From Fimbriimonadales bacterium (lineage in GTDB: Bacteria > Armatimonadota > Fimbriimonadia > Fimbriimonadales > ATM1), in assembly GCA_025922995.1 (NCBI GenBank), contig JAICGT010000068.1, positions 1 to 6,795 on the forward strand: DNA of 6,795 nucleotides, given 5' to 3'. Positions 1 through 6,413 of this stretch are shown piece after piece. The first letter of the stretch is position 1. Every line of letters starts with the position of its first letter. The position numbers were made by a program, and so were the translations under genes. The notes below the pieces were generated by a model, which did no database searches, had not been told where the DNA came from, and saw only the letters and a list, made by a program, of their open reading frames with translations.

Positions 1-706
1 GCATGGATCGGCCCACGAAGCGGCTTACTTCCTCGTAGGCGAGCAATGCGCCATGGACTCGCGCGGGAGCCCATTCGGAAAGCGCCTCGCGTATCGAGAC
101 AAGGTTCGTGACGCTTGCGCCCAGGCCGACGACCTTGCCCGTCGCCTTCGGAAGTTCCGAGAAGGCTTCGTCCAAAATCGCGCTCGCCTGCAAGATGGCA
201 CCAGAGTCAGGAGACTCGGCGCGAAGCTGACTAGAGTGCAGCCCCAGGGTGCCGACGGGCAAGCTTGTTCGAGAATCCTTCGTCGAGACCTCCGTGCTAT
301 GCCCGCCGACGTCGACCACCACGACGTCTTCATCGGCGAACAGCGGGTCCTCGGCAACACATGCGAAGCCGAGTTCAGCCTCTGTGTCGCCCGTAATCAC
401 GGTTACGGGCGTGTCCTGATCAGCCGCTCGTTCCAGGAAATCGGCGGCGTTTGCTGCCAGCCGCAACGCCATCGTGCCGTACGCGCGAAATTCGGCCTCG
501 AAATGGTCGGCATGAGCCTTTGCCGACGCAAGGGCTTGCAGGGTTGCGAGCGCGTTGTCTTCGGCAATCGCACCGGTCTGCTTGACTTCGCTGCCGAGCC
601 CGGTCACTTCGCTGGTTTCGAAAAGCGACTTCCACACGCCGTCGGCCTGCTCGGCAACGGTCAGCAACACCGAGTTCGACCCGACATCGACAACCGCTCT
701 TCGCAT
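1..706 (-). CDS. ppx: Ppx/GppA-family exopolyphosphatase, 3' end beyond the window
   Basis: The frame is open from ATG at 706 to the left edge (235 residues). Family motifs occur in order. The first phosphate-binding loop DVGSNSVLL is at residues 7-15. An ATSAlReA-N-like segment GTMALRLAAN is at 77-86. TGDTEAELGF at 105-114 matches the SGeEEArL motif, whose first conserved Glu (here E109) is the catalytic base in the family. The second loop VVDVGGHSTEV is at 130-140 and SLPVGTLGL at 148-156. GLGASVTNL at 194-202 matches the third glycine-rich element. Family members hydrolyse polyphosphate and/or pppGpp in the cytoplasm. Short members have about 300 residues, so roughly the last fifth is missing here. 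Two motif positions differ from the usual form: VTGLG for TRLG at 34-38, and His for the third Gly of DIGGGSTE. The gene diverges from the kinase unit and no Shine-Dalgarno sequence precedes it. Ppx and GppA specificity cannot be separated from this fragment. Confidence 0.9.
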   Translation of the reverse strand, partial: MRRAVVDVGSNSVLLTVAEQADGVWKSLFETSEVTGLGSEVKQTGAIAEDNALATLQALASAKAHADHFEAEFRAYGTMALRLAANAADFLERAADQDTPVTVITGDTEAELGFACVAEDPLFADEDVVVVDVGGHSTEVSTKDSRTSLPVGTLGLHSSQLRAESPDSGAILQASAILDEAFSELPKATGKVVGLGASVTNLVSIREALSEWAPARVHGALLAYEEVSRFVGRSM

Positions 707-712
707 GGTCGC

Positions 713-718
713 ATTATG
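713..718 (-). promoter_or_regulatory. -10-like hexamer for the Ppx/GppA gene
   Basis: Read on the minus strand this is CATAAT, five of six matches to TATAAT. It is followed by 6 nt and then the ATG at 706, so transcription would be expected to begin at or next to the start codon (leaderless). No convincing -35 element is seen. Confidence 0.45.
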
Positions 719-735
719 GCGTTGGAGCATCACGC

Positions 736-741
736 CATAAT
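736..741 (+). promoter_or_regulatory. -10-like hexamer for the kinase-rodA-ldcA-glycosidase unit
   Basis: CATAAT matches five of six bases of TATAAT and is followed by 6 nt and then the GTG at 748, again suggesting a leaderless mRNA. The opposing -10-like hexamer falls at about -35 to -30 of this promoter, so the two polymerase footprints would collide. No convincing -35 element is seen. Confidence 0.45.
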
Positions 742-747
742 TCATGC

Positions 748-2487
748 GTGCTGTCTGCTAATGCGTTGCGCGAGTTGCTCGAACTCGTTCTAATCACGAG
801 AAACGCGACGTCGCTCTATACCCTGTGTGAGCATGCGCTCAAGTTCACCGGCGCGCGCAACGCGATGATCGCCGACTACAGCGTCGAGCACGGCTATATG
901 ACTCTGCGGGCCGGTATCGGAAAGGATTGGAGTCCGGACCTACTCGGCTCGCAAATCAACATCGCCGATGACGCGAGCGAAGGGATCACCGCCTACGTCG
1001 CGGCAACCGGCCGAACCTTTCGCAGCGACGACGTCACGACCGAGCGGCTTTATCGCCGGCTGATCCCGGGCACTCGCAGCGAAGTCGCAGCGCCGATACG
1101 CGACGCCAACGCAAGGGTTCGCGGCGTTTTGAACGTCGAGAGCGACGAACCGGCGCATTTTGGAGACGAGGCGCAGAAAAACCTCGAGCTTCTCGCCGTG
1201 ATCGCCGGGATTGCGCTTGATCGTGAAGATCAAGGGACGCGCGAAGACGCCCTGATGCAGATCGGCACCGCGCTCGACGAGGCGCGAACCCAGGAAGGGC
1301 TGCTGAAGCGCGTTGCGATGGTTACTCAAGCGGTGCTGCGGGTCAGCGCCTATTCGATTTTTCTTTGGGACGAGGAGGAGCAGGCGTTTACCCTTCGCGA
1401 CACGGTCGGCTCCAGCACGCTCCCGCCGGACGCGCAATATACGGCCGGCGAAGGGATTACGGGTTGGGTTTGTCAGCACGGCGAGCCGATCAGGATTTCC
1501 GACCCGGCAACCGACCCGCGCTGGCGCGGCAAGTACGTCGAGGTGCCGGTCGAACAAATCTCTTCGTACATGGCTGCGCCGATCATGAGCGGCGGCAATT
1601 GTATGGGCTGCATGCGCGCGATCCGAAAACGGCCGGCCAATCGTTACATCGAAAATCGATTTACCGAAGACGACGAGCAGCTGCTCCTGGCGATTGCCGA
1701 CCAGCTCGGCACAGGCTTGGAGAAGCTCCGGAGTCTGAATAAACTCATCGACCGCGAGAGGATGGCGGCTTGGGGCGAACTTAGCGCAAAGAATTCGCAC
1801 ATGATCGGCAATCGGGTTTTTGCGCTCAAAGGCGATTTGAACGAATTGCGGTTTTTGCTCAGCGAAACCACACTCGACCGCGAAAGCATCAAGCAGATTG
1901 CCGACAGCCTGGAGGCCGGCGTGACGCGCTTAGACGCGATCTTGCACGAGTTTCGCGACTTTGTAACGGCGACAAAACTGAACTTCGTGACCGGCGACAT
2001 CAACGAAGTCGTGCGGTCCGCCGCGAAGGCGCTCGTGCCGGCTACATCGAACGTTACGATCGATTTCGACCTCGCTCCGAATCTGCCGCCGGTAATCTTG
2101 GACGCCGAAAAAGTGGAGCGTGCCATTGCCGAATTGGTCGAGAATTCGCTGCACTTTGTCGACAAAGGACGGATCGCGGTGAGCACACGGCACGCCAGCA
2201 TCGCAGACTTGGTCGCAGCCAAGCTTCCGACTGCCCAGGGCGATCACCTTGCAGTCACGATCTCGGACGAGGGTCCGGGTGTTGAAGAAGAGCGTAAAAA
2301 GAGGATTTTCGAGCCCTACCAATCTTCGCGTCCTCGGGGAATGGGATTGGGGCTTTCCATCGTTAAGGGAATTGTGGAAGCACATGGCGGCCGAGTCTTT
2401 GAGTCTGGAGAAGAGGGCAAAGGAGCTAAGTTTGTGATTCTGCTGCCGGTCGAACCGGACATCTCAGCGATGGCAGAACAGGCGTAA
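748..2487 (+). CDS. Soluble GAF-GAF sensor histidine kinase
   Basis: The product has 579 residues and no membrane segment, so it should be cytoplasmic. Two GAF domains are predicted at about 10-160 and 170-330. A dimerisation/phosphoacceptor helix follows at about 335-405, with the likely phosphorylated His at H351. The ATPase domain at about 410-568 has all its boxes: N-box ELVENSLHF (N466), ISDEGPG (505-511), FEPY (521-524), GMGLGLSIVK (531-540) and HGG (546-548). The kinase should autophosphorylate in response to a ligand or redox state sensed by the GAF domains; the signal is unknown. The sequence around H351 (SHMIGNR) differs from the usual H-E-x-x-N-P form. GTG at 748 is chosen because it keeps the first GAF helix; ATG at 744 meets a stop after five codons. 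No response regulator is in the window. The stop codon overlaps the next gene's ATG by one base, which suggests translational coupling. Confidence 0.9.
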   Translation: MLSANALRELLELVLITRNATSLYTLCEHALKFTGARNAMIADYSVEHGYMTLRAGIGKDWSPDLLGSQINIADDASEGITAYVAATGRTFRSDDVTTERLYRRLIPGTRSEVAAPIRDANARVRGVLNVESDEPAHFGDEAQKNLELLAVIAGIALDREDQGTREDALMQIGTALDEARTQEGLLKRVAMVTQAVLRVSAYSIFLWDEEEQAFTLRDTVGSSTLPPDAQYTAGEGITGWVCQHGEPIRISDPATDPRWRGKYVEVPVEQISSYMAAPIMSGGNCMGCMRAIRKRPANRYIENRFTEDDEQLLLAIADQLGTGLEKLRSLNKLIDRERMAAWGELSAKNSHMIGNRVFALKGDLNELRFLLSETTLDRESIKQIADSLEAGVTRLDAILHEFRDFVTATKLNFVTGDINEVVRSAAKALVPATSNVTIDFDLAPNLPPVILDAEKVERAIAELVENSLHFVDKGRIAVSTRHASIADLVAAKLPTAQGDHLAVTISDEGPGVEEERKKRIFEPYQSSRPRGMGLGLSIVKGIVEAHGGRVFESGEEGKGAKFVILLPVEPDISAMAEQA

Positions 2488-3575
2488 TGCGCAGGCATTT
2501 TTTTCGTCAATTAGACTGGCCGCTGCTGCTATCGACCGTTGCGCTTATCCTGGCTGGCCTGCTGACCTTGTGGAGCGCGAGCTCGATCCAGGACAACCAC
2601 GCGGACTTCCGCAGCCAGATCGTCGGGATCGCCCTTGCAATCCCCGTTTTCTTAGTCTTTCTGTTTGTCGATCCGAGACTATGGCGGCATTACTCGAAAG
2701 TTCTGTACGTTGCCACGATATTGCTGCTGCTGCTGGTGTGGGTTCCGGGAATTGGGCGTTCCGGTGGCGGAGCGGAGCGCTGGATTACGATCGGCCCTAT
2801 CGGATTGCAACCCAGTGAGATTGCCAAACTCTTGGTTATCCTAACACTTTCGGACACTTTTCACAGGTATCAGACGCACATCAAGAGTGTCAAGTATTTA
2901 GCGCTTACATTTGCGCATGTATTAATTGCGTTTGTTCTTGTTGCGGCCCAGCCGAATTTGTCGACGAGCCTTGTTTTTCTCTGCATTTGGGTTGCGATGT
3001 CTATTGTCGCGGGGCAGAGATTGAAATACCTCGTCATTATCGGCGCGGCGATCGTGCTGCTGTTCGCGGGCGCGTGGCAGGCAGACCTCATTAAGCCTTA
3101 CCAGAAGAAGCGAGTGCAGGAATACGTCAGCGGCGATCTGGGATTCCACACCGAACGATCTCTTGCCAGTGTAGGCAGTGGGAGGCTGATCGGCGAAGGC
3201 TACGCCCAGGGACCTCTGAAAGAAGCCAAGTACGTGCCGGAGGCGACGACGGACTTTATCTTCTCGGTGGTTGCGGAGGAAGGTGGCTTCGTCGGCTCGA
3301 CGCTGCTGATTTTTCTGTACGGTTTCTTCCTGTTTCGAGTCTGGCTCGTCGCGATGAACGCAAACTACCGTTTCTATCGCTACGTCGCGACAGGCATCTT
3401 CACTGTTTTTGCGTTCCACACTCTGATTAATTTATTCGTTGTGCTCGGGATATTTCCTGTCACGGGCGTGCCCCTGCCTTTCGTAAGCTTCGGCAGGACG
3501 GCAATGCTCTTGAGCCTTGCGGCTGTTGGATTGTTGCTAAATATTCGTGGCAGAGAAAAGCAGTTGGTGTTCTGA
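2487..3575 (+). CDS. rodA: RodA-like SEDS peptidoglycan glycosyltransferase
   Basis: The product is a polytopic membrane protein of 362 residues with about ten hydrophobic segments, close to the usual RodA length. SEDS proteins polymerise lipid II into glycan strands, with a class B penicillin-binding protein as partner; none is encoded here. RodA-like features are the N-terminal LDWPLL (9-14), GAERWITIGPIGLQPSEIAKL (95-115), LIKPYQKKRV (201-210), and the large outer loop ending in PEATTDFIFSVVAEEGG (251-267). The Asp of TDFIF (D256) corresponds to the essential Asp of the family. PVTGVPLPFVSFG is at 324-336. Two signatures deviate: QPNLST (155-160) stands for QPDxGT, and SFGRT (334-338) for SyGGS. 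RodA fits better than FtsW because of the DWPLL start and the KPYQ motif, but FtsW is not excluded. Its ATG shares one base with the kinase stop, and a weak AGG lies 4 nt before it. Confidence 0.85.
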   Translation: MRRHFFRQLDWPLLLSTVALILAGLLTLWSASSIQDNHADFRSQIVGIALAIPVFLVFLFVDPRLWRHYSKVLYVATILLLLLVWVPGIGRSGGGAERWITIGPIGLQPSEIAKLLVILTLSDTFHRYQTHIKSVKYLALTFAHVLIAFVLVAAQPNLSTSLVFLCIWVAMSIVAGQRLKYLVIIGAAIVLLFAGAWQADLIKPYQKKRVQEYVSGDLGFHTERSLASVGSGRLIGEGYAQGPLKEAKYVPEATTDFIFSVVAEEGGFVGSTLLIFLYGFFLFRVWLVAMNANYRFYRYVATGIFTVFAFHTLINLFVVLGIFPVTGVPLPFVSFGRTAMLLSLAAVGLLLNIRGREKQLVF

Positions 3576-3577
3576 TT

Positions 3578-3583
3578 CAGAAT
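3578..3583 (+). promoter_or_regulatory. Possible weak internal -10 before the LD-carboxypeptidase
   Basis: CAGAAT matches four of six -10 bases and sits exactly 6 nt before the GTG at 3590, the same spacing as at the divergent promoter. It lies in the 14-nt gap after rodA. No Shine-Dalgarno sequence is present there. The match is weak and could be chance. Confidence 0.2.
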
Positions 3584-3589
3584 GGACGC

Positions 3590-4516
3590 GTGATTAAACC
3601 GCCTGCGATCAAACCCGGTCACCGTGTCGCCGTCGTTTCTGCAAGCAGTTCAACGACTGCCGAAAAGCTTGCAGCAGGCATGGCACATTTGGAAGCGCGC
3701 GGCTACGAAGTCGTTCTCGGGCGGCACGCGTATGCAGTCGATGCCTTCTTGGCAGGCTCTGATGAGATGCGCGCCGGCGACCTAATGGACGCTTGGTTCG
3801 ACGACTCTATCTCCGCAGTGATTTTCAGCCGCGGAGGTTACGGCATGGGGCGCTTGCTACCGCTCCTCGATTTGGATCGAATGGTAGCGACGCCGAAGCT
3901 GGCAGTTGGGTTTAGCGACGTTACGGCGCTGCACCTCGCCCTGAATCGACGTGGGCTTGCGACGTTGCACGCGCCGATGCTGCTGAGCTTCGCCAAGGAG
4001 CGTGAGCCGTGGGTCGTCGACTTGTGGTTCCAGGCGATGGAGGGCACCGCGCCAATTTCACTGCCGGATTACGCGCCTCGGGGCGTAACCGTAAACGGCG
4101 GTGTGTCGGAAGGGGTGGTAACCGGCGGGTGCCTTTGCCTACTCGCGGACAGCCTCGGAACGCCTAACGCTTTCGATGCAAACGGCAAGATCGTTCTGAT
4201 CGAAGACGTAGACGAGCATGCTTATCGTGTCGATGCGATGCTCACACACCTCCTGGCGGCAAACGCAATACAAGGCGCAGCGGGAATCGTAGTCGGAGAG
4301 ATGACACGCACCGACGAGCAAGCCGATCCTTCAATCCCGACCAAGCCGTGGAAGGAAGTTGTGATAGAACGATTGGCGCCGTTAGGCGTCCCAATGATTA
4401 TCGGGTTTCCTTTCGGACACGGAGAACACATGGCATCTCTGCCGCTAGGCGTAAGCGCTCAGCTGGATGCAAACGCCGGGGATTTGACGTACTTGGAACT
4501 CGGGGTACAGAAATGA
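3590..4516 (+). CDS. ldcA: LD-carboxypeptidase (peptidase family S66, LdcA-like)
   Basis: The product has 308 residues, normal for the family, with no signal peptide, so it is likely cytoplasmic. LdcA removes the terminal D-Ala from murein tetrapeptides (an L,D bond) during cell-wall recycling; relatives include MccF, which inactivates microcin C. The Ser-Glu-His triad is visible: nucleophile S109 in GFSDVTAL (107-114), E205 in LIEDVDE (203-209), and H277 in FGHGEH (275-280). The conserved RGGYG is at 81-85 and HAPM at 127-130. The usual GGNLSLL appears as GGCLCLL at 179-185. GTG at 3590 is taken as the start because the ATG at 3582 opens only a three-codon frame ending in TGA. The gene follows rodA by 14 nt and overlaps the next gene by 4 nt (ATGA). 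The neighbours favour murein recycling over microcin immunity. Confidence 0.9.
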   Translation: MIKPPAIKPGHRVAVVSASSSTTAEKLAAGMAHLEARGYEVVLGRHAYAVDAFLAGSDEMRAGDLMDAWFDDSISAVIFSRGGYGMGRLLPLLDLDRMVATPKLAVGFSDVTALHLALNRRGLATLHAPMLLSFAKEREPWVVDLWFQAMEGTAPISLPDYAPRGVTVNGGVSEGVVTGGCLCLLADSLGTPNAFDANGKIVLIEDVDEHAYRVDAMLTHLLAANAIQGAAGIVVGEMTRTDEQADPSIPTKPWKEVVIERLAPLGVPMIIGFPFGHGEHMASLPLGVSAQLDANAGDLTYLELGVQK

Positions 4517-5889
4517 TTATTGCCGCAACTATTGCCACCATACCGATCGCATACGCGTCTCCTGCTCCTTTGCGGTGGACGTCGACGGTGCGCCCCGACG
4601 TACAGGTCATTCGTGAGGTTGATCCCGATTTTCCGCTTTCCTTCAGTGCGGTGAAGTTCAAGTTTCCCGCCGAAGGGTATCGGATGGAGGCGCGTCTCGC
4701 GAACGACACCGTGTTCAGCCGTCAGGGTTTGTTTTCGCGCGAGAACGTGATGCAGATGGCTCGGCGTTCGGGCGCCCTCGTTGCGATCAATGCCGACTTT
4801 TTCGGCAACGACGGCGACCCGCTCGGGATGATGATCTCCGGCGGCGAATTGGTGAGCGAGCCGTACGTCCCGCGCTCGGTAGCGGCCTGGGGCGAGACCG
4901 GTGGGCTGATGTTCGATTCGCCGACGTACACCGGGTACATCGATTTGGTGGGCGGCCAGCGGCTCAGGATCGACGGCATCAATCGCTCGGTTCGCGCGGG
5001 TGAGATCGTGCTATTCACGCAGAAAGGCGGCATCGCCAGCAGCAAAAAACGCTGCACCGCCTATCTCTTCGAATCGACAAGACAAATGCCGTTGACCGGG
5101 TCTTTCGCGATGAGGTTGAAAACAAGCGTCACGGACCTTACGGACATTCCTGTAGCCCTTAGCGAGGCAATCCTGCTCGTTTCGCCCGAGCGGCAAGCCG
5201 AGGTCGCCGCAGCGCTCTATCCGGGCTTGACTTACGACTTTCAAGTCAAAGTTGCCGGCCAGATCGATTGGCAGAGTGTCAAGGAAGCCATTGGCGGCGG
5301 TCCGAGGCTCGTCAAAGGCGGCGTGGCTTCCGTCCCGAGAGACTACGAGCGGTTCGACCCTAGCTACAACAGCCGGCACCCTCGAACGGCGATCGGATAC
5401 ACGGCGAGCCGCGAAGTCATTCTCTTGACTGTCGATGGACGCAGCGAGTTATCGAAGGGACTGACCCTCGACGAACTCGCTTCGCTGATGGTGAAGCTCG
5501 GCTGCGTCGATGCGATGAACCTCGATGGCGGCGGCAGCACGACGTTGGTTCTCGAAGGTGAGGTGCTGAACCGCCCTAGCGATGGCGGCTTGCGCAGCGT
5601 AGCAAACGCGCTGCTTCTTTTCGCGCCCGAGGCAACCCCGAAAGCCGAGCGCGTGACGATCGCAGTCAAGCCCGGTGAAATCAAACCTGGAGACCGGACG
5701 ACACTACAGGTCGTAGACGCCGACGGCCGCGTTGTCCCCGAAGATCAAGTGGTTTGGGCTTGCGGGAGCAAGTCGGGCTGGGTTGGCGGAGACGGCGCGT
5801 TTCGAGCGGTCGCACCGGGAAAGGCGGTAATCAGAGCCTACACGAAAGGCGTCTGGACGACCGCCGAAGTGACCGTTAGCGGTTCTTAA
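4513..5889 (+). CDS. Secreted phosphodiester glycosidase (NAGPA type) with C-terminal Ig-like domain
   Basis: The product has 458 residues. The start is ATG 4513, inside an ATGA overlap with ldcA. The frame stays open upstream to 4348, but the ATG at 4513 directly precedes a signal-peptide-like segment with an AYA|S cleavage site after residue 15. The phosphodiester glycosidase domain (PF09992, as in N-acetylglucosamine-1-phosphodiester alpha-N-acetylglucosaminidase) spans about 85-370. Its motifs are INADFF (92-97), GGGPRLVKGG (261-270), RHPRTAIGY (288-296), MNLDGGGSTTLV (335-346) and RSVANALLLF (361-370). Family enzymes cleave a sugar from a phosphodiester-linked sugar; the substrate here is unknown, and envelope glycopolymers are plausible from the context. 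Residues about 378-456 look like a bacterial Ig-like domain (VTIAVKPGEI, LQVVDADG, APGKAVIRAY), which may bind the wall or act as a spacer. The signal peptide is very short and has no Lys or Arg near its start. This is the last gene of the unit, before a terminator. Confidence 0.85.
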   Translation: MIIAATIATIPIAYASPAPLRWTSTVRPDVQVIREVDPDFPLSFSAVKFKFPAEGYRMEARLANDTVFSRQGLFSRENVMQMARRSGALVAINADFFGNDGDPLGMMISGGELVSEPYVPRSVAAWGETGGLMFDSPTYTGYIDLVGGQRLRIDGINRSVRAGEIVLFTQKGGIASSKKRCTAYLFESTRQMPLTGSFAMRLKTSVTDLTDIPVALSEAILLVSPERQAEVAAALYPGLTYDFQVKVAGQIDWQSVKEAIGGGPRLVKGGVASVPRDYERFDPSYNSRHPRTAIGYTASREVILLTVDGRSELSKGLTLDELASLMVKLGCVDAMNLDGGGSTTLVLEGEVLNRPSDGGLRSVANALLLFAPEATPKAERVTIAVKPGEIKPGDRTTLQVVDADGRVVPEDQVVWACGSKSGWVGGDGAFRAVAPGKAVIRAYTKGVWTTAEVTVSGS

Positions 5890-5976
5890 CATAGTCGCCG
5901 TCAAACCCGGAACTTCGTGCAATCCACGCACGGTATGAATATTCGGACACACATCCAAAGTGCCTGCCTGCACACC

Positions 5977-6023
5977 AAGGGCCCGTGAAACCTGCCAACT
6001 CCTCATCGGGCCCTTACTTTTTT
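5977..6023 (+). terminator. Intrinsic terminator after the envelope unit
   Basis: A perfect 9-bp inverted repeat, AAGGGCCCG (5977-5985) and CGGGCCCTT (6007-6015), is followed by AC and six T residues (6018-6023). The stem can extend by TGA/TCA (5986-5988 with 6003-6005) if T6006 bulges, leaving a 14-nt loop. No T-run follows on the other strand, so it acts for plus-strand transcripts. It lies 88 nt after the glycosidase stop and just before the cupin promoter. Confidence 0.85.
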
Positions 6024-6026
6024 GGT

Positions 6027-6032
6027 TAGACT
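6027..6032 (+). promoter_or_regulatory. -10-like hexamer for the cupin gene
   Basis: TAGACT fits the TANNNT form of a -10 element and ends 6 nt before the ATG at 6039, giving a predicted leaderless transcript. It starts 3 nt after the terminator T-run, so its upstream half overlaps the terminator stem. No clear -35 element is seen. Confidence 0.4.
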
Positions 6033-6038
6033 ACCGAC

Positions 6039-6395
6039 ATGCCCGCCACGGTTCGCTGCATCGACGAAGTCCCGGCCGATCGCCCCATCGCACTTCTTAC
6101 GCGACGCAGGGTTTTCGGCGAGCAAATGCTTTGGGCGCATGTCAATTTGGCCGCCGGATGCAGCGTAGCGATGCACAGCCACGCAAGCGAGCAGATCGCT
6201 TTCATCGTTTCGGGCAAGGTGCGTTGGCTGCTGGGCGAGCCGGGCTCCGACACGTATCGCGAGTTGGAAGCCGGACCGGGCACCGTCGTCGAGTTGCCTT
6301 CCGAGTTCCCTCACGGCGTTCTTGCGCTCGTGGACGCCGTGATTATCGATGTGCTAAGCCCTCCCGGTGAGATGGGCGTCGATAACCAGGAATAA
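6039..6395 (+). CDS. Small KdgF-like single-domain cupin
   Basis: The product has 118 residues forming one cupin barrel. Motif 1 is G40-x5-H46-x-H48-x2-E51-Q52-x6-G59, and motif 2 is G81TVVELPSEFPH92. Expected metal ligands are H46, H48, Q52 and H92, matching the His-His-Gln-His set of KdgF-type cupins. The end, DVLSPPGEMG (104-113), resembles the DvFSPPRed tail of that group. KdgF itself acts on unsaturated uronates from pectin or alginate, but many relatives have unknown substrates, and no uronate genes are visible here. ATG 6039 follows a -10-like hexamer by 6 nt and has no Shine-Dalgarno sequence. The stop lies 18 nt before the next gene. The cupin fold is certain from the motifs; the reaction is not. 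Confidence 0.85.
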   Translation: MPATVRCIDEVPADRPIALLTRRRVFGEQMLWAHVNLAAGCSVAMHSHASEQIAFIVSGKVRWLLGEPGSDTYRELEAGPGTVVELPSEFPHGVLALVDAVIIDVLSPPGEMGVDNQE

Positions 6396-6403
6396 GGCTG
6401 CCT

Positions 6404-6409
6404 CATACT
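6404..6409 (+). promoter_or_regulatory. Possible -10-like hexamer for the phosphotransferase gene
   Basis: CATACT matches four of six -10 bases and ends 4 nt before the ATG at 6414. The gene could instead be read through from the cupin transcript, since the gap is only 18 nt. No Shine-Dalgarno sequence is seen. Confidence 0.25.
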
Positions 6410-6413
6410 CCGC

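Larger units (their letters stand above)
707..747. promoter_or_regulatory. Divergent promoter/operator region with a perfect inverted repeat
   Basis: Only 41 bp separate the two divergent start codons. They hold a perfect 10-bp inverted repeat, ATTATGGCGT (713-722) and ACGCCATAAT (732-741), with a 9-bp spacer. The dyad centre is base 727, and both start codons begin exactly 21 bp from it (706 on minus, 748 on plus). Each arm ends in CATAAT read towards its own gene. The repeat could be an operator for a dimeric regulator, a back-to-back pair of -10 elements, or both. The symmetry is directly visible; the regulatory role is inferred. Confidence 0.6.

Noticed and set aside
53..793. Plus-strand open frame of 246 codons
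   Set aside because: It lies opposite the Ppx/GppA gene, whose family motifs are clear in the minus-strand frame. The plus frame shows no recognisable domain and would run through the divergent promoter into the kinase gene.
940..1800. Minus-strand open frame of 286 codons
   Set aside because: It is antisense to the two GAF domains of the kinase. Long antisense frames are common opposite GC-rich genes, and the translation is Arg-rich without motifs.
3582..3593. ATG at 3582 as start of the LD-carboxypeptidase
   Set aside because: It reads three codons and then TGA in another frame. GTG at 3590 opens the full-length family protein.
4348..4512. Upstream extension of the phosphodiester glycosidase by 55 codons
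   Set aside because: It would overlap ldcA by 169 nt and bury the signal peptide. The translation is basic and out of frame with ldcA. ATG 4513 gives the usual 4-nt overlap and an export signal.
5916..5973. Small hairpins CGTGC/GCACG (5916-5932) and GTGC/GCAC (5960-5973)
   Set aside because: Stems of 4-5 bp without further pairing or a T-run are expected by chance, and no riboswitch or ncRNA pattern is recognised.
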